From NCBI GenBank assembly GCA_023091665.1, contig JALJCQ010000013.1:3410001-3474000 (forward strand): a stretch of 64,000 nucleotides of DNA, read 5' to 3'. Position numbers and translations under genes: made by a program. Each line of letters starts with the position of its first letter. Position 1 is the first letter of the stretch. This DNA is from Pythium myriotylum. Its lineage: Eukaryota; Oomycota; Peronosporomycetes; Pythiales; Pythiaceae. This document shows positions 41,476-53,088 of the stretch, one piece after another. The notes under the pieces are model-generated. The model searched no databases. It worked only from the letters and a program-made list of their open reading frames with translations, and was not told the DNA's origin.

Positions 41476-44400
41476 ATGGTGCCCATCCTGTCAGCTCCCC
41501 GCGCGACTGGCAGGATTAGTGCCTCATGTAGCACGCGTAACTACTTCGAGCCACTTACAGCGGATGAAGACGGCGAAATCTTCGCAGACACGGCGCAGGA
41601 GTGCGAAGAGTCTGCGTCTAATCTCTCCGAGACAAGCGACGAGGAACCGAAGCTGGTGGTCGTGCCTCGCTCCGTCCCTTGTCTCTCGATACACACCCAG
41701 AACGTAAACGGGCTAGGCCCGGCGGCGCAGGCTAAAGAATGGTTGAACAGTACGAGAGCGATCAGGGACGGTCGCCGACCGGACGTCACCTTCTGGCAGG
41801 ACCACAGAGCGAGTACGACATGGGCAGCGCAGCTAGCAGGCGAGTACAGAAGAGGGTGGGGCTATAAGGACACAGACGACGCTCCCGCAACCATGTTTTG
41901 GAAAGAGTCAGGGGAGAGGGCAGGTGGAGTCGCCATACTGATTCCACCGCGCTCGGGAATTGCGGAAGCAAAACCGCTCTGGTTCGAGCAGTGGAGTGGG
42001 GACTTCATGGCCATCTCTGGATTACTTGACGGCAACCCGATCACACTTATCAATGTCTACGGACCGCGTACCAAGAAAGCTCGAGCTCACCTGTTCCGGA
42101 AAATCAAAGCCTTAGGAAGACCTGCGGGTCTGGTCGTCTTGGGTGGAGATTTCAATTGCGTACTTGACATCGAGTTGGATCGAAGCAAGCTCACATCGGA
42201 TGCGGACGGCTCGGAAGAACTTCAGGCCCTCCTGGCAGACTGGGACCTGGTGGACGTTCTGGCACCAGTTCAACTCGGGGTAGAGTCAACTCGCCAGGCG
42301 AGGAAATTCCACGAGCTTCACCACACCTTCAAGTACATCCGCAACGGCAAGATGGCTTCTAGCCGCTTGGATCGTGTCTACATTAGCTCCACCGCTCTCA
42401 GGAACGTGGTAGCAGTAGAGACACGGCCGCCACCGAATCCGAGCGACCACGACGAAGTCAAGGTCATCATGACGTTGAGAGACCCCCGGAAGTCCAAGCG
42501 AGGGAGAAGGCGCCCACGAGCCTTGAGGTACCCACTCCCATCGGGGTGCTTATCGATAGTTCGACAGGTCACTGAGAACGCTCTGAACTCCCTGGAGACT
42601 TCCCCAGGGGGCTCCGAGCAGACAGAAGAAGGAGAGTGGGACCCCTTCAAGTTCAGTGTCCGCAAGCAGGCACTCAGTGGCATATCGGTGCACAAACGCA
42701 AGATCACGCGAGCGTTTAAACGTCGAGCGCGTCGGCTTCGGTCCGCACTGCGTCAAGCGGAAGAGGCGGCAAAAGGTAATCTGATCGAGATCCAAGGGAC
42801 GGTGGCAAGTATTACCAGCGGTTTGAGCCGCATCTCCCTCGACCATGCGGCACGTGCCACCCAGATTCGTGCAGAAATCATACGCAATTCCCAGGAGGCC
42901 TCCCGGCGCCGAGAGCGGAAGAAGTTTGCAAAGTACGCGAGACCGACGGCGGATGTAACACGTGCCTTCTTTTCTCGACTACGCGAGCGAACCACTGCGA
43001 GAATGTCGGGGCCGCCGGTTGGGGGCGGGAGCCTAGGCAACCCAGCCGACCGCACAGCAGCAGACTGGAGGCCGATCACTCAGCGCGGACCGTGCCCGGA
43101 GCCAGAGCAAGACACCTTCTTTGCCACGCTACCACCACCTCGAGCCACTGCTGACTCAACGCGTCTGCTGGACCCCATCTCAGAGGACGAAGTCAAGACG
43201 GCCATTGCCGCGTGCCCGCGCGGCAAAGCAGCAGGGCCAGACGGGCTCCCCAACGATTGGTACCGCGATCATGCGATCTCCTTGCTCCAGTCCTGACACG
43301 CCTCTTCAACACGTGGTTCTCGACAGCGAACCTGCCGCTCAGTTTCCGCCAAGCGGCGATTGTCTGTATCATTAGTCAGCCCGTCCTCGCACAGGCCTCG
43401 ACTATCGCCCCATTGCGTTGCTGAATACTGACTATAAGATCTTTACACGCATCCTACTCACTCGCATCTCGTCTCAAATTCCAAAACTGGTCTCACCTAC
43501 TCAATTCGGGTTTGTGGCAGGTCGCCAGGTGCACGACGCGATCGACGTGTGGACAGCCCTACAGCTCATGGCATCGCGTGGTCAGCTCCCCTCGACGGCA
43601 GTGGCGGTGCTACTTGACTTCGCAAAAGCCTACGACACCTTGGAACGAAGATTTCTATCGCTGGCACTAAGAAGGCTGCGCCTTCCGGACAGATTCGTTG
43701 ACATCATCGATCAGCTCCACGTCGCCACCGCTGCGGTGTACCTGGCCGATGATCACGCGTCTCGAGACCAGGACATCCTCAACGGAATCCGCCAGGGCTG
43801 CCCGCTAGCCCCCGTGCTCTTCATCCTCGCGGTCGGCACGCTCTACGACGCGCTCACGGCGTCACCCACGATCTCGGGCCTTCGATTACCTTCCGGCGCC
43901 GCCGTCAAGGCCGTCGGCTTTGCAGACGACACCACGGTCTACCTGCCAGGGGGGGGATCAGGCTCCTCATTTAAAGGACCTGCTCGACCGGTTCGCAACA
44001 GTGTCGGGGCTTCAGGTGAACACAAGTAAGTGCACGATCGTGCCACTGTCTGCAGCGGGGTGGCCATCTAGTGCACCGGACCCCCCGTTCCCGCGCCTGG
44101 ACGATGGGGCCAGTACTCGCCTACTCGGCACACACATCTCCTCGCGGCCGACGCCCGCCAAAACATGGGACATAGCGCTCCAACAACTCCGCATCCGCCT
44201 CCACCTCGCTCAGATTCAAACGACGGACATCCTCCAGCGGGTACAAGTCGCGCGGGCTATCATTGTCCCCAAACTCCTCTTTGTCGGCAGACACGCTTGG
44301 CCCACGACCGGGCGTATCCGTTCCCTCCAGCGCTTCTTCCACAATTATGTCTGGCACGGCACCTTCGTCGAAACTCGGCTTGGGAAAAAGGGGTGGATGA

Positions 44401-46652
44401 GTACGGCCACCGCAGCTCAACCCCGTCAGCACGGAGGACTCAGCGTCCCCGACCTCGCGACCGAGTTCAAACGCCTCAGCTTCACTACTGTTCATCGCTG
44501 GAGCCAAGGTGCTGCAGGAATACGCAGTGAGATCGGTCAGGTGCTACTCCACGGGCCCGGTACCGACAGCTGGTCCCCACGACCTTGCCGCCGGCCGCCA
44601 CAAGCCCCGCTCCACGATGGCTCGCTTGCGAAGACCGGTCAGAGGACAGCGGACAATGTGTACTCTCAGGAGCGAACGCCAGAGGAACGCGAGAAGACTC
44701 TTGAGATTCTTCCCAAGCTCAAAACCCAAGACCGTCTCACCAGAAGTTGGGAGGACGAATGGTATGTCTGCGATTACTCCAAGCACAGTGGAGACTTGCG
44801 CGCTCTACGTGCCTAACAGGAAGTCACACACGGAACCTTCGACCTCCATGCTCTCCTCTCAGCCAAATTGATCGGTGATGACATCCTCATCCTACACGAT
44901 GGTTCTCTGGCAAGCCATGCCACCTTCAGGACCATTGCCAAGAGCGGCGACACCTTGGCCGACGTCCTCGAGATTCAGCCCTGTTCCCCGGACCGTGTGC
45001 GTTTTCGGAGCCGCCGATGCCCCTTCCCTCTCTCTCGTGCAGAGGTGGACCAATTTCGGCTGTTGTGTGACGTGGTAACGGCGAATTACCCGGCCATACT
45101 AGCACTGTATGACGACAACGACATGCTTCGTACCGTCCCGCCTACGACTGACGTTTGGCGCCTCCGGCGCTCAGTGGACGCCATCACTCTGCTCTGGGAA
45201 CCGACTCCTAACACCCAAGTCCAGATGGGGTTGGTCACGTCCACCTCCTCCGCAGCGGCACTCATCCGCAGGGCTCTCGACAACCCAAGCATTCAGGTCC
45301 TCAGCCACCCCTGGCTCGGGATTGCACGCTGCATTTGGCGCCACCCACAGATGACTCGTAGCTGTAGGGTCCGCCAGTATCTCGAAGCTCCTGCAGCAGC
45401 CAGAGCTGACCGGGAGAACCAGGCACGCGGTCAGACCATGCGAAGGGAAGACTGTGGTATCAGCGCGGCGCTGGCGTCTATTTCGTGGAAGTCCATCGAT
45501 CGATTGCCGGCCTCAACCTCTCGGCAGCGCCTACTCCTTCGAAGGACCAAGGGAGGGAGGCTATCAGGGTGGGATCGCCTCCACATGCGCCGAGGCTGCC
45601 CCCACTGCGCGGCCGGAGACGATGGAGGCTCGATTGGGCACATCTTCTGGTCATGTTCCATGGCGCAGGACCTTTGGCAACAACTTTGGGCGGTCTGGGG
45701 CTTGTCAGCAGACTTTCTTCGGGACCACGACCGGCTCAAGCAGGCTGTGTTTGGGCTCCGCGCTCCGGACTTCCCAGGCATGTTGTGGTATCGATAGGCC
45801 TTGGCGACTACCCCGCGGCGCGACGCCACGAAGATCATCCAGATGCACGAGATTGCAGTATGTGCGTGGCAACAGCAAGTGCTCACGACCCTGGCAGTCA
45901 TTTGGAGATGGCGCCACCACATCATCGACGGCCGACTTGCGTGGTCCTGCGACCAAGCACGACTCTGTCACCAAGCGGCGATGCGCTCCTCCCTCCGGAG
46001 CCTCATTGACCGGTTCCCTCGCGGACCATGGCTTCAAGATCCGCGACGCGCGGTGCTCCACGCGCTGGACGAGCGAGTGGGGACTGAGTCGTCTCCGAGT
46101 TTCTTCACCGAGCCGGGAAGCAGGTTCGTGCTCTTCTTCGATGGCGGATCCCGTGGCAACCCCGGACCAGGCGGTGCCGGTGCGGTCATCCTTGCAACGG
46201 ACGCGGATGCAGTGACAGCGAGGATAGTTTGGAGTGCCAGCATGTCCTACGCTAGCTGCACCACCACGAACAATCAAGCCGAATACCTCGGCCTCATCAC
46301 GGGGCTGGCGACCGCTGAAACGCATCGGTGGCGTCTGGATGTTGTCGGGGATAGCGCGCTTATCCTGGGGCAGATGCGCAGCTACAGACCACCTCGCCAC
46401 CCAACCCTCCGACCCCTATACGCGGAAGCTCGGCGATTAGCTGATCGGGTTCGTGTTCGCACGTGGACCCACCACCTTCGAGCCTACAACAAGATGGCCG
46501 ACCTCGCGGCCAACATTGCTATGGACACCAGACGAAGTGTCCAGGGGCTCCACATCCAGCCAAGGGAACACCACTCCCGGCTTGAGGCCCACCTGGTCAC
46601 AGATTTTCACGAATGGCAATCACGCCATCTTCGCCACGATTCATCGGGGTAG
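41476..46652 (+). pseudogene. LINE B ORF2: endonuclease, RT, CCHC finger, RNase H, with frameshifts
   Basis: The likely start MVPILSAPRATG lies ten bases after the ORF1 stop. The APE endonuclease is in frame (TQNVNG, GGVAILIPP, INVYGP, GGDFNCVLD, SRLDRVYIS, PSDHDEV). RT starts with GKAAGPDGLPNDWY and then shifts frame near 43285 and again near 43375; LDFAKAYDTLE, GIRQGCPLAPVLF and FADD follow in one frame to a run of eight G (43949-43956), where the frame shifts again. TAA at 44814 and TAG at 45795 interrupt the rest. The finger is C-x2-C-x10-H-x4-C (CPHC, then HIFWSC). The RNase H domain keeps all four acids: FDGGSRGNPGPGGAG, NNQAEYLGL, VVGDSALIL, NKMADLAAN. Confidence 0.85.
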
Positions 46653-46730
46653 TTCAATAGGGTATATCGCCCGGCTATAGGAGTCCATTAATTGTGATCC
46701 AATAGACCTCACGTTCAAAGCAAAGAGGAC

Positions 46731-49700
46731 TTGGAGTGTGTAGCCAAACCCGCCATCTTGAGGGATGACGGTGACCAACGCCCCATGACCAAGCTCGAAT
46801 CCACTGTGCTCTACAAGATTCTGGCCAAGTTACTGGACGTGGCCAAGCTGCCACAATTTCTACTAGAGACCCACACGAGTGCGGAACGCGATGTATTGGA
46901 AGACTTCCACCGCGATCACCTCGGCTGGCTTCTCTATCTACTTCTCCCCCCAGGCATCAAGCTTTCGGAGTCCAACCCTAAGTACAGTCTCCTGCAACTG
47001 CTCTTGCTCTCGTGCGGCGATGATCCGGCGGCCAAAGCCGTCATCGAACAACTGTGCCTAGATGTCTGGTCAATCCGCTGCGAAGCCAAGTCGGGTATTG
47101 CTGTGTTCAGATTCGTGCGCCGCGAGGTCCGCGACTCCTGGGCCGGGAAGACCCTCAAGTTAGGACGCAGCTCAGTCACACTTCGGGCTACTGACTCGCT
47201 CTCGTCGGCGGTACCGCGGCTCGGGAAGGACGAGGCAGCTCGCGACCTCCTATATCACGTCTACCTACGCGGTCACACGACACTAAAGCATGCCGATCTA
47301 CGAGCGATCGTTGCAACAGTCGCGCAGACCATCGCGTACCACGTTGAAGTGATTGAATCAGTTGGGGTCAAAGACCGAACAGGCCCTCGATGGAAAGTAT
47401 CCTTCAATCAGATTACATGCCCGAAGGCTTTCGAAAACGTTCGACGGATCCACGCCAACCTCAATGGAGAAGAGCTTGAGTTCGAAGTCCACCACCCACG
47501 GGCCTCGTCAAGAACTCCTTGCACTAAGTGCCTCAGTGTACGTCACCTGACCACCGAGTGCAAGAATACCCGTATCACGGAGTCGCTGGCTCGTCATACG
47601 CGAAAAGTCGTGGTCACGACGGGCCCAGGCCTGCCCAAGCTCACGGCAATCTCCGCGCCCAAGCACATGGAGACGCAACTCGGCAACCTCCGGCACATCG
47701 CGGCTCCGGCCCTTGAAGCCCGGTTAAAAGAAGAGGAAGCGGAACGGCACGCAGACTTACGTCGCCAAGCGAAGCGGGCGGCGGAAGCTGCGGCCAGGGA
47801 AGCCGCGGCGGAAGCCAGGCTCCAGCAGGCGGCCAAGGACCACGTTGCGCAGGATGCCAGACGCCGAGAGCGTGAGCGAGCGCGTGCGGCGCGCCAGAAG
47901 GTAACGACTCAGCTGCGAGAGCTTCATAAGCGAATGCGCGAGCTATATCTGCAACAGAAGACGGCGGCGCAGGCCCAGCAGGCTGCCCCGTCGGAACAGG
48001 CTTCCGTCAACGGTGGTGAAGACGGTGAGACTGCTTCCCTTAGCCTCCCCGCCCAGATGAAGCAGACAGCTGATGTTTCATCTCGCCAGCCCCCAGCCAC
48101 CCCAGTAGAGGAAACAGGCCCCACTGCACACCATGCACAGGCCTTGGCGACTCCAGCTGAGATGGCCCCAAGTGAGGCCTCCCGTGCTCCACCCATCGGT
48201 CTTGAGGAAGACAACGGACTCGTGAACGCCAGCGACCAAGCTCCGTCATTCGAGCTGCTCACAGGCCCCAAGACCCCGAAGCGACCAGCCAAACGGTCGG
48301 CACCGGCATCTCCTCCTCGAGTGGACGGCACCGTCCATATGAAGAAGTGGCAGCTCCTCGGCACGGACCAGGAAGGCTTTGTCAACCTACCTGCGCACCC
48401 TGAGACCAACCAGGACGAAGTCACGCGAGCGGACGCAGGACGTCGGCAACCACGACAGCTGGGCTTGCTCGCGTTCTACGCGCCGCAAAGTCGAGCGGAA
48501 GCGCAGGCGCAACTGGAAAGCGACATCGCGGCGCACCAACAGGTCCCCACGTCGCATTGGCTCGAAGCGTACCCAAGTCCACAGCTCGACGCCATCCTCG
48601 AAGACCTTCGGTCGCCAGCCACGATTGCAGCGTGGATGGGTGCGCTGGGGGCGCGCGCAGTCAACGTTCCAGGAACGGGCGGCTGCCTCTACTTCGCGGT
48701 CCACGGCTGCCGGACACGACGCATCCGAGGTGACGAGATGCGGCTCCTACCCTCTCACGTCAGAGAGAGCGCCTATTACAAGACGAACATTTGTGCTCTG
48801 TATCTGGAATGTCTCGAACCCATGGCCATCGACGGCACGCTCTCGCTAGCGGATCTCAACCGACGGTACTACGGGCTGGGCCCTCCTGCGGACCATGCTG
48901 CTGCAGTGAAAGCCTTGAAAGCCTTCATTGTTGGCATCCAGCAGGCGGACATCTGCAAGATGACAACCCAACAATTGGGCGGTGATGAAGAGCTCTTTGC
49001 GTTGACCTGGTACATCCGGGAGCCAGTCTTTGTCATCACAGAGGCCAAGGACCACTCCACGTCGGTCCGGATCATCCGACTGGTCCGACCTGACCCAGCC
49101 GGGCCGGAACACATCCACGAACACGTTCCGGATGCTGCAGAAGCCTACGCCATCCTCCGCACTCTGCTTCGCCACCGTGTCATCCCCACCGTTCTGCTCC
49201 ACGTCACCTTACCATCGGGGCAAGGCCACTTCAAGGCTACTCGATTCAACGAACGGCTCTATGCCGATTGGACCAAGGAAGACCCTGACGGCGCACGTGG
49301 ACTGATGCGATCGCGACTTGACGCAGCCTTGAACTCGCTCACTTGGTACGCGCCCCCGCTGGACGCAGCGGCGATCCCATTGTGTACCCACGCGGCAGAG
49401 GGTCGAGAATCCAGAAGCGACTCGACTTACGTCCCGTCGAGCCCGCTCACGCCCAGTGGAACCCAATACGACGCGCCGGAGGTTGTTCCGCCCACGCTTC
49501 TGTATGAGCTTCACCGGTGCCTGAATCCTCGCCGGCGTCGACGCAGTTCACTCGCCTCAGCGTGGGAACACACTGAGCGCCTGAATCTCGTCGCTTACCG
49601 CGAATGGGACTCTCTGCAACCAGGACCAGACACGCGGTCCGAAGCGGACACCGTCGAAGCCGGCTGTCAATATTAGAGCCGAGAGCCTATCCAGTTGATC

Positions 49701-50075
49701 GCACTGCTCCGCTCGCTCCCGTACCCTGAGGTTGCCATGGCCCTGATGAAGAGCGCCACTCTCTCACGTCTTGGGTACGAGATTCTAGCGAGCGCTAATC
49801 GAGCTACCCTCCCTGATTTCCTCCGTGGCGAGACGCCGGATCAAGTCAACGGCGAGTGGGCCAGACTCGTCGCCATAGCCAACGTCATCGGCTCGGGGTC
49901 CTTGAGTGACGCCGATACGATCGACTGGCTTACTGGCCACCCAGGAGACGCACTCGAAGCTCTTCATGCCCTCCGCCTTCACGACTGGACGCTCATCGCC
50001 CGCATGGTTCAGGCCAGCGACCAAGTCTCACTGTCCCGTACCCCTGCACCTCCGCAGGGGCAGGCGGAACAGTGA
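46731..50075 (+). pseudogene. LINE C ORF1: gag-like, CCHC knuckle, OTU-like protease
   Basis: The frame is open to TAG at 49674-49676 and continues in the same frame to TGA at 50073-50075. The CCHC knuckle is CTKCLSVRHLTTEC (about 47521-47562). An alanine/arginine/glutamate-rich coiled stretch follows, then Pro/Ala/Ser-rich sequence. The OTU-like domain has the Cys box TGGCLYFAVHG (about 48678-48710), the LGGDEELFALTWYIREPVFVI block and the His box GQGHFKATRF (about 49217-49246). The internal TAG stands where LINE A encodes Trp (CQY-stop-SR against CEYWSR). The tail has LRSLPYPEVAMALM as in LINE A. The last stop overlaps the ORF2 start position as GTGA. Confidence 0.85.
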
Positions 50076-51825
50076 TCAACCCCAAGTGTCTAGCTCCTGC
50101 CCAAGGTGTGTCCCTTGACGCAGGAGCATCTGCGAGCGTAGCGTCGACGCGGCCTCGCACACTAGACACAGCCCCTCGAGTAGCAGCACCTCCTGCAGCT
50201 CGAGTCCGCTCCAGATCCAACAGGTCACCTCGCAACTCCTCGCGAGAGCAGAAGCGTACGACCCAACGATCCATGACCCAGTTACATCTTCTAACCCAAA
50301 ACGTCCAAGGCTTGATCAAGGAGCATAAGTCCCTCGTTCAGTGGCTAGATTCTTTTCGGCGACGACGTGACGGGATGCAACTCGATGTAATCCACCTACA
50401 AGAGACTCGAGCGATTCAGCGTTGGCGTAAGATCCTCGAGCACATGTGGCTCAAGTCTTGGGGATACGCACCGCACCGGATGAAGACGTCTCTCTCCTAC
50501 TGGCCGGAGGTCCCGACCCCTGCGGCTGGAGTGGCCATCTTATAACCTCCCACCTTGGCGCTTCAAGATGTCGAACCATGGCGGAAGCATGACTGGTCGC
50601 CCCATTTTGCGGCCATCACAGGCAAAGTGGCTGGAACTGTCGTCACGGTGATCAACATCTATGGTCCTACGTACAGGCCACTACGCGAGAGGTTTTATCA
50701 AGCACTCGCAGAAGGAGCGCCGCCGCCGGGCCTGGTACTCATCGGTGGTGACTTCAATTGTACCCTAGATGCAGAACTCGATCGAAGCCACCCTATCGGC
50801 AACGTGCACCACTCGCCTGCGCTGGTCTCTCTGCTACGAGTGTGGAAGGTTGTGGACTCGGTCTCCCCAGAGATGCTAAACGCTCTAACGCCTACGGACG
50901 TCCGACAATTTCATGCTGACTTTCACACGTATACCTATCAAGCACGTGGAGGAAGCTTAGCGTCGGCACGACTAGACCGGTGGTACGTATCCGCCGAACA
51001 TCATGACCGTGTCCAGCAAGTCCTCACCGAACAACCTCATCAACCGTCTGATCATGATGCGGTGCGGCTTCAGCTCGGTCCATGTGTGACCAATCCTAAG
51101 TCGACAGGCTCCCGTCCGCCGGCTCTGAGATATCCACTCCCACGCTGTGCGGCGAAACAGATCCACAATGTAGGGGAGGCCATTCTCCGAGAAAAAGGCC
51201 GCAACCTGGCGAAGCTTCCGGCGCCCGAGTCGGCAGCAGGGTGGGATCACGTGAAGTTGGAAGCTCGACGAGCAAGTCTCACCTCGAAGAGAGACTGTCT
51301 TGCGGTCGCGACGAGAGGGCGCAGGGACAAGATCAAACGGCTCCGCAGGGCACTACGGGACGCGAAGTTGGCGCGCCACGTCGTCGGCCTTCCAATTGAT
51401 GCCACGATGGATGAGATAACACGAGGCCTCAACGCGCTCGCCCTTGACCCGGCACGACACCATCGAGCTGTACGCAACCGACTAATCGCTATTCAATCGG
51501 CGGGTACAGCTCGACGGCAGATCGTACGGTCCTCGCATCACGCGGGCCCGGCGGCACAGTCTGCCAAGCATCTCTTCAGACGGATCAACACGCGATTTGG
51601 CCGTCGACCGTCCGCGAGACTGCCTAAGGTCACGGATACCACGGTCGGCCCCGCCGACCGCGTGGCCTTGGACTGGACTCCGATTACGCAGCGGCCGCCA
51701 TGTGACTCGTTGGAGCAAGACCGATTCTTCGCGGATCTTCCCGACAAGCCTGACGACCAGAGGTTGGCTCAACTCGACGACGACTTCACTGCGGCGGAAG
51801 TGGCAGCGGCGATTCGGACCTGTCC
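50072..51825 (+). pseudogene. LINE C ORF2, N-terminal part: AP endonuclease and start of RT
   Basis: At the position of the LINE A ATGA overlap this copy has GTGA, so the start codon is lost or is a non-AUG start. The endonuclease blocks are TQNVQG, LQETRA, INIYGP, GGDFNCTLD, SARLDRWYVS and PSDHDAV. A TAA near 50543 interrupts the frame after GVAIL. The linker to RT resembles LINE A closely (ITQRPPCDSLEQDRFF). RT is cut after AIRTCP by the LTR. Confidence 0.8.
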
Positions 51826-52128
51826 TGTAACGGTCCACGACCGTTCACAGCACCTGCGCTTGAGGAAGCGTGAGCAGCCGCTCCGAGTCGACCCCTGTCG
51901 ACGAGCGCCAAAGACTTGGCAAAAGGCGAACTGATTGTATTCAGATTATTCCCCTGGGGAATCATCCCCCCTATACCTGATATCCCTGGTATCTAATACC
52001 CAGGGATATCCCCTACTGAATCTAATAAAAGAGAGTCACTACTTAGGGTAACTTTTCCCCTAAGTGGACCACACACGTTATGTACCTACACAACCTAACC
52101 TACTTGTGTAACCTTGTACCCCGTTACA
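51826..52128 (-). repeat. 3' LTR of the Gypsy element (303 bp)
   Basis: On the plus strand it begins TGTAACGG and ends CCGTTACA, perfect 8-bp terminal inverted repeats with the canonical TG...CA ends. It is AT-richer than its surroundings and contains several foldbacks: GATATCCCTGGTAT (51979-51992) with ATACCCAGGGATATC (51996-52010), ATTCCCCTGGGGAAT near 51945, and CTTAGGG...CCCTAAG near 52045-52075. The left end falls exactly where LINE C homology stops, and the right end is followed directly by the polypurine tract. Confidence 0.85.
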
Positions 52129-52146
52129 CCACCCCCCCCCCCACCC
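52129..52146 (-). promoter_or_regulatory. Polypurine tract priming second-strand synthesis
   Basis: On the minus strand this is an unbroken G-rich run with a single T, GGGTGGGGGG and so on, ending directly at the LTR. That is the expected position and composition of the plus-strand primer of an LTR retrotransposon. Confidence 0.75.
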
Positions 52147-53088
52147 AAAATGAGGAACACCCTTGTCCCTAATTTAGGAACAGCCGTGTCCTAGAAAAGG
52201 AACACAAGCCTATTCCAGTACGGAATTTCCGAGGACCCACACGGAAATGGGTACAGACTCATGGCGACCATGAGCGCGAAGTCGCGTGTCGATTTTTCGA
52301 CAACGACTGATCGAGAGCCGCAGCGGCTTGGCGCTACACCTCGCTGCGTCATGAGACGCATGCAGACGTGCGCGCGGTCGCCAGCGACCACTGGATCATG
52401 ACGATCCCCCAAAACTGGGCCATTATGCCGTCTGACGGCGGCAAGCCAAAATGGCATGGTCAGACGACCATTGCGAGGCGAGCAGAGCTCGCGGCAAGCC
52501 CAAACTTGGCACACACACTCAGTGCGATGGGTTCTTGCCTTGTGCAAGCGTACAGACCTGTACGATGCGAACTCGCAAACTTCGTCTCTTGACGGTGCCC
52601 AGAACTGGGTCCAGTCTAATACTGGAGACTGTGGTCAGTGGGTACCCACCGCGAGTACTACCAAGTACTCGAGAGGCTGGCTAGCCTCATCCAGCGACTC
52701 AACTGAGTGCGTGGAGTGCGGGGATACCCGTGGCAGTCGAACAACGACGTTGCCGGACAACTTCGTGTTGTCGGCCACACGCTCGGGCGTGATGGCTACA
52801 CCGCAGAGAACTGCTCGGTGTAGCAACACCAAACTGAGCCAGCCACTCTGGCTTGGTGCGAGCGTTGTCCAACGCAACCGATGAGGTCGGTGGACGTTGT
52901 CGAAGCTTCGACTGCGCCGAACGCGGCGTTCTCGCCATCTTCATGGCCTTCTGCTTGGGTCTTGTACCCATGTCTACAATAGACAGGGACAGTCGACTTG
53001 ACTGAGACGGACCTTCCTTATCTCCACTGAGCGTCTTCCTTGCGGAACTTGAGACACTTCTCATCTTGATGGAGGTGGTCGGTCCCAC
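52147..53088 (-). other. Gypsy 3' internal sequence after pol
   Basis: Downstream of the chromodomain stop TAG (53089-53091) the same frame stays open to 52699 and encodes a basic, Ser/Lys/Arg-rich stretch (KMRSVSSSARKTLSGDKEG). It could be an extended C-terminus reached by readthrough or a decayed part of a longer protein. The rest, to the polypurine tract, shows no domain on either strand. Confidence 0.45.

Larger units (their letters stand above)
40083..46700 (+). mobile_element. LINE B: degenerate non-LTR retrotransposon
   Basis: This plus-strand element has the same ORF2 order as LINE A but is clearly more decayed. It begins where the S9 peptidase fragment ends and runs to about 46700, where LINE C starts; neither boundary is exact. 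GATCCAA occurs at both ends (near 40072 and 46696), a weak candidate for a short target duplication. Its ORF1 lacks both the CCHC knuckle and the OTU domain, so it is either a different subfamily or truncated within ORF1. Confidence 0.8.
46701..51825 (+). mobile_element. LINE C: 5'-truncated LINE related to LINE A, cut by a Gypsy LTR
   Basis: It opens inside the gag-like part of ORF1 (ECVAKPAILRDDGDQRPMTK, matching TCATKPANLRRDGDQRPLTK of LINE A) and ends at 51825 inside RT, where homology to LINE A (AIRTCP for AIKACP) stops and an LTR starts. It therefore lacks the first roughly 250 codons of ORF1 and all of ORF2 after the RT N-terminus. The left end abuts LINE B. Confidence 0.85.

Noticed and set aside
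40071..46702. GATCCAA as target-site duplication of LINE B
   Set aside because: Seven bases with uncertain element ends is too weak; kept only as a remark.
52456..52884. 142-codon plus-strand frame downstream of the Gypsy LTR
   Set aside because: No domain; opposite strand to the element and overlaps its 3' internal sequence.
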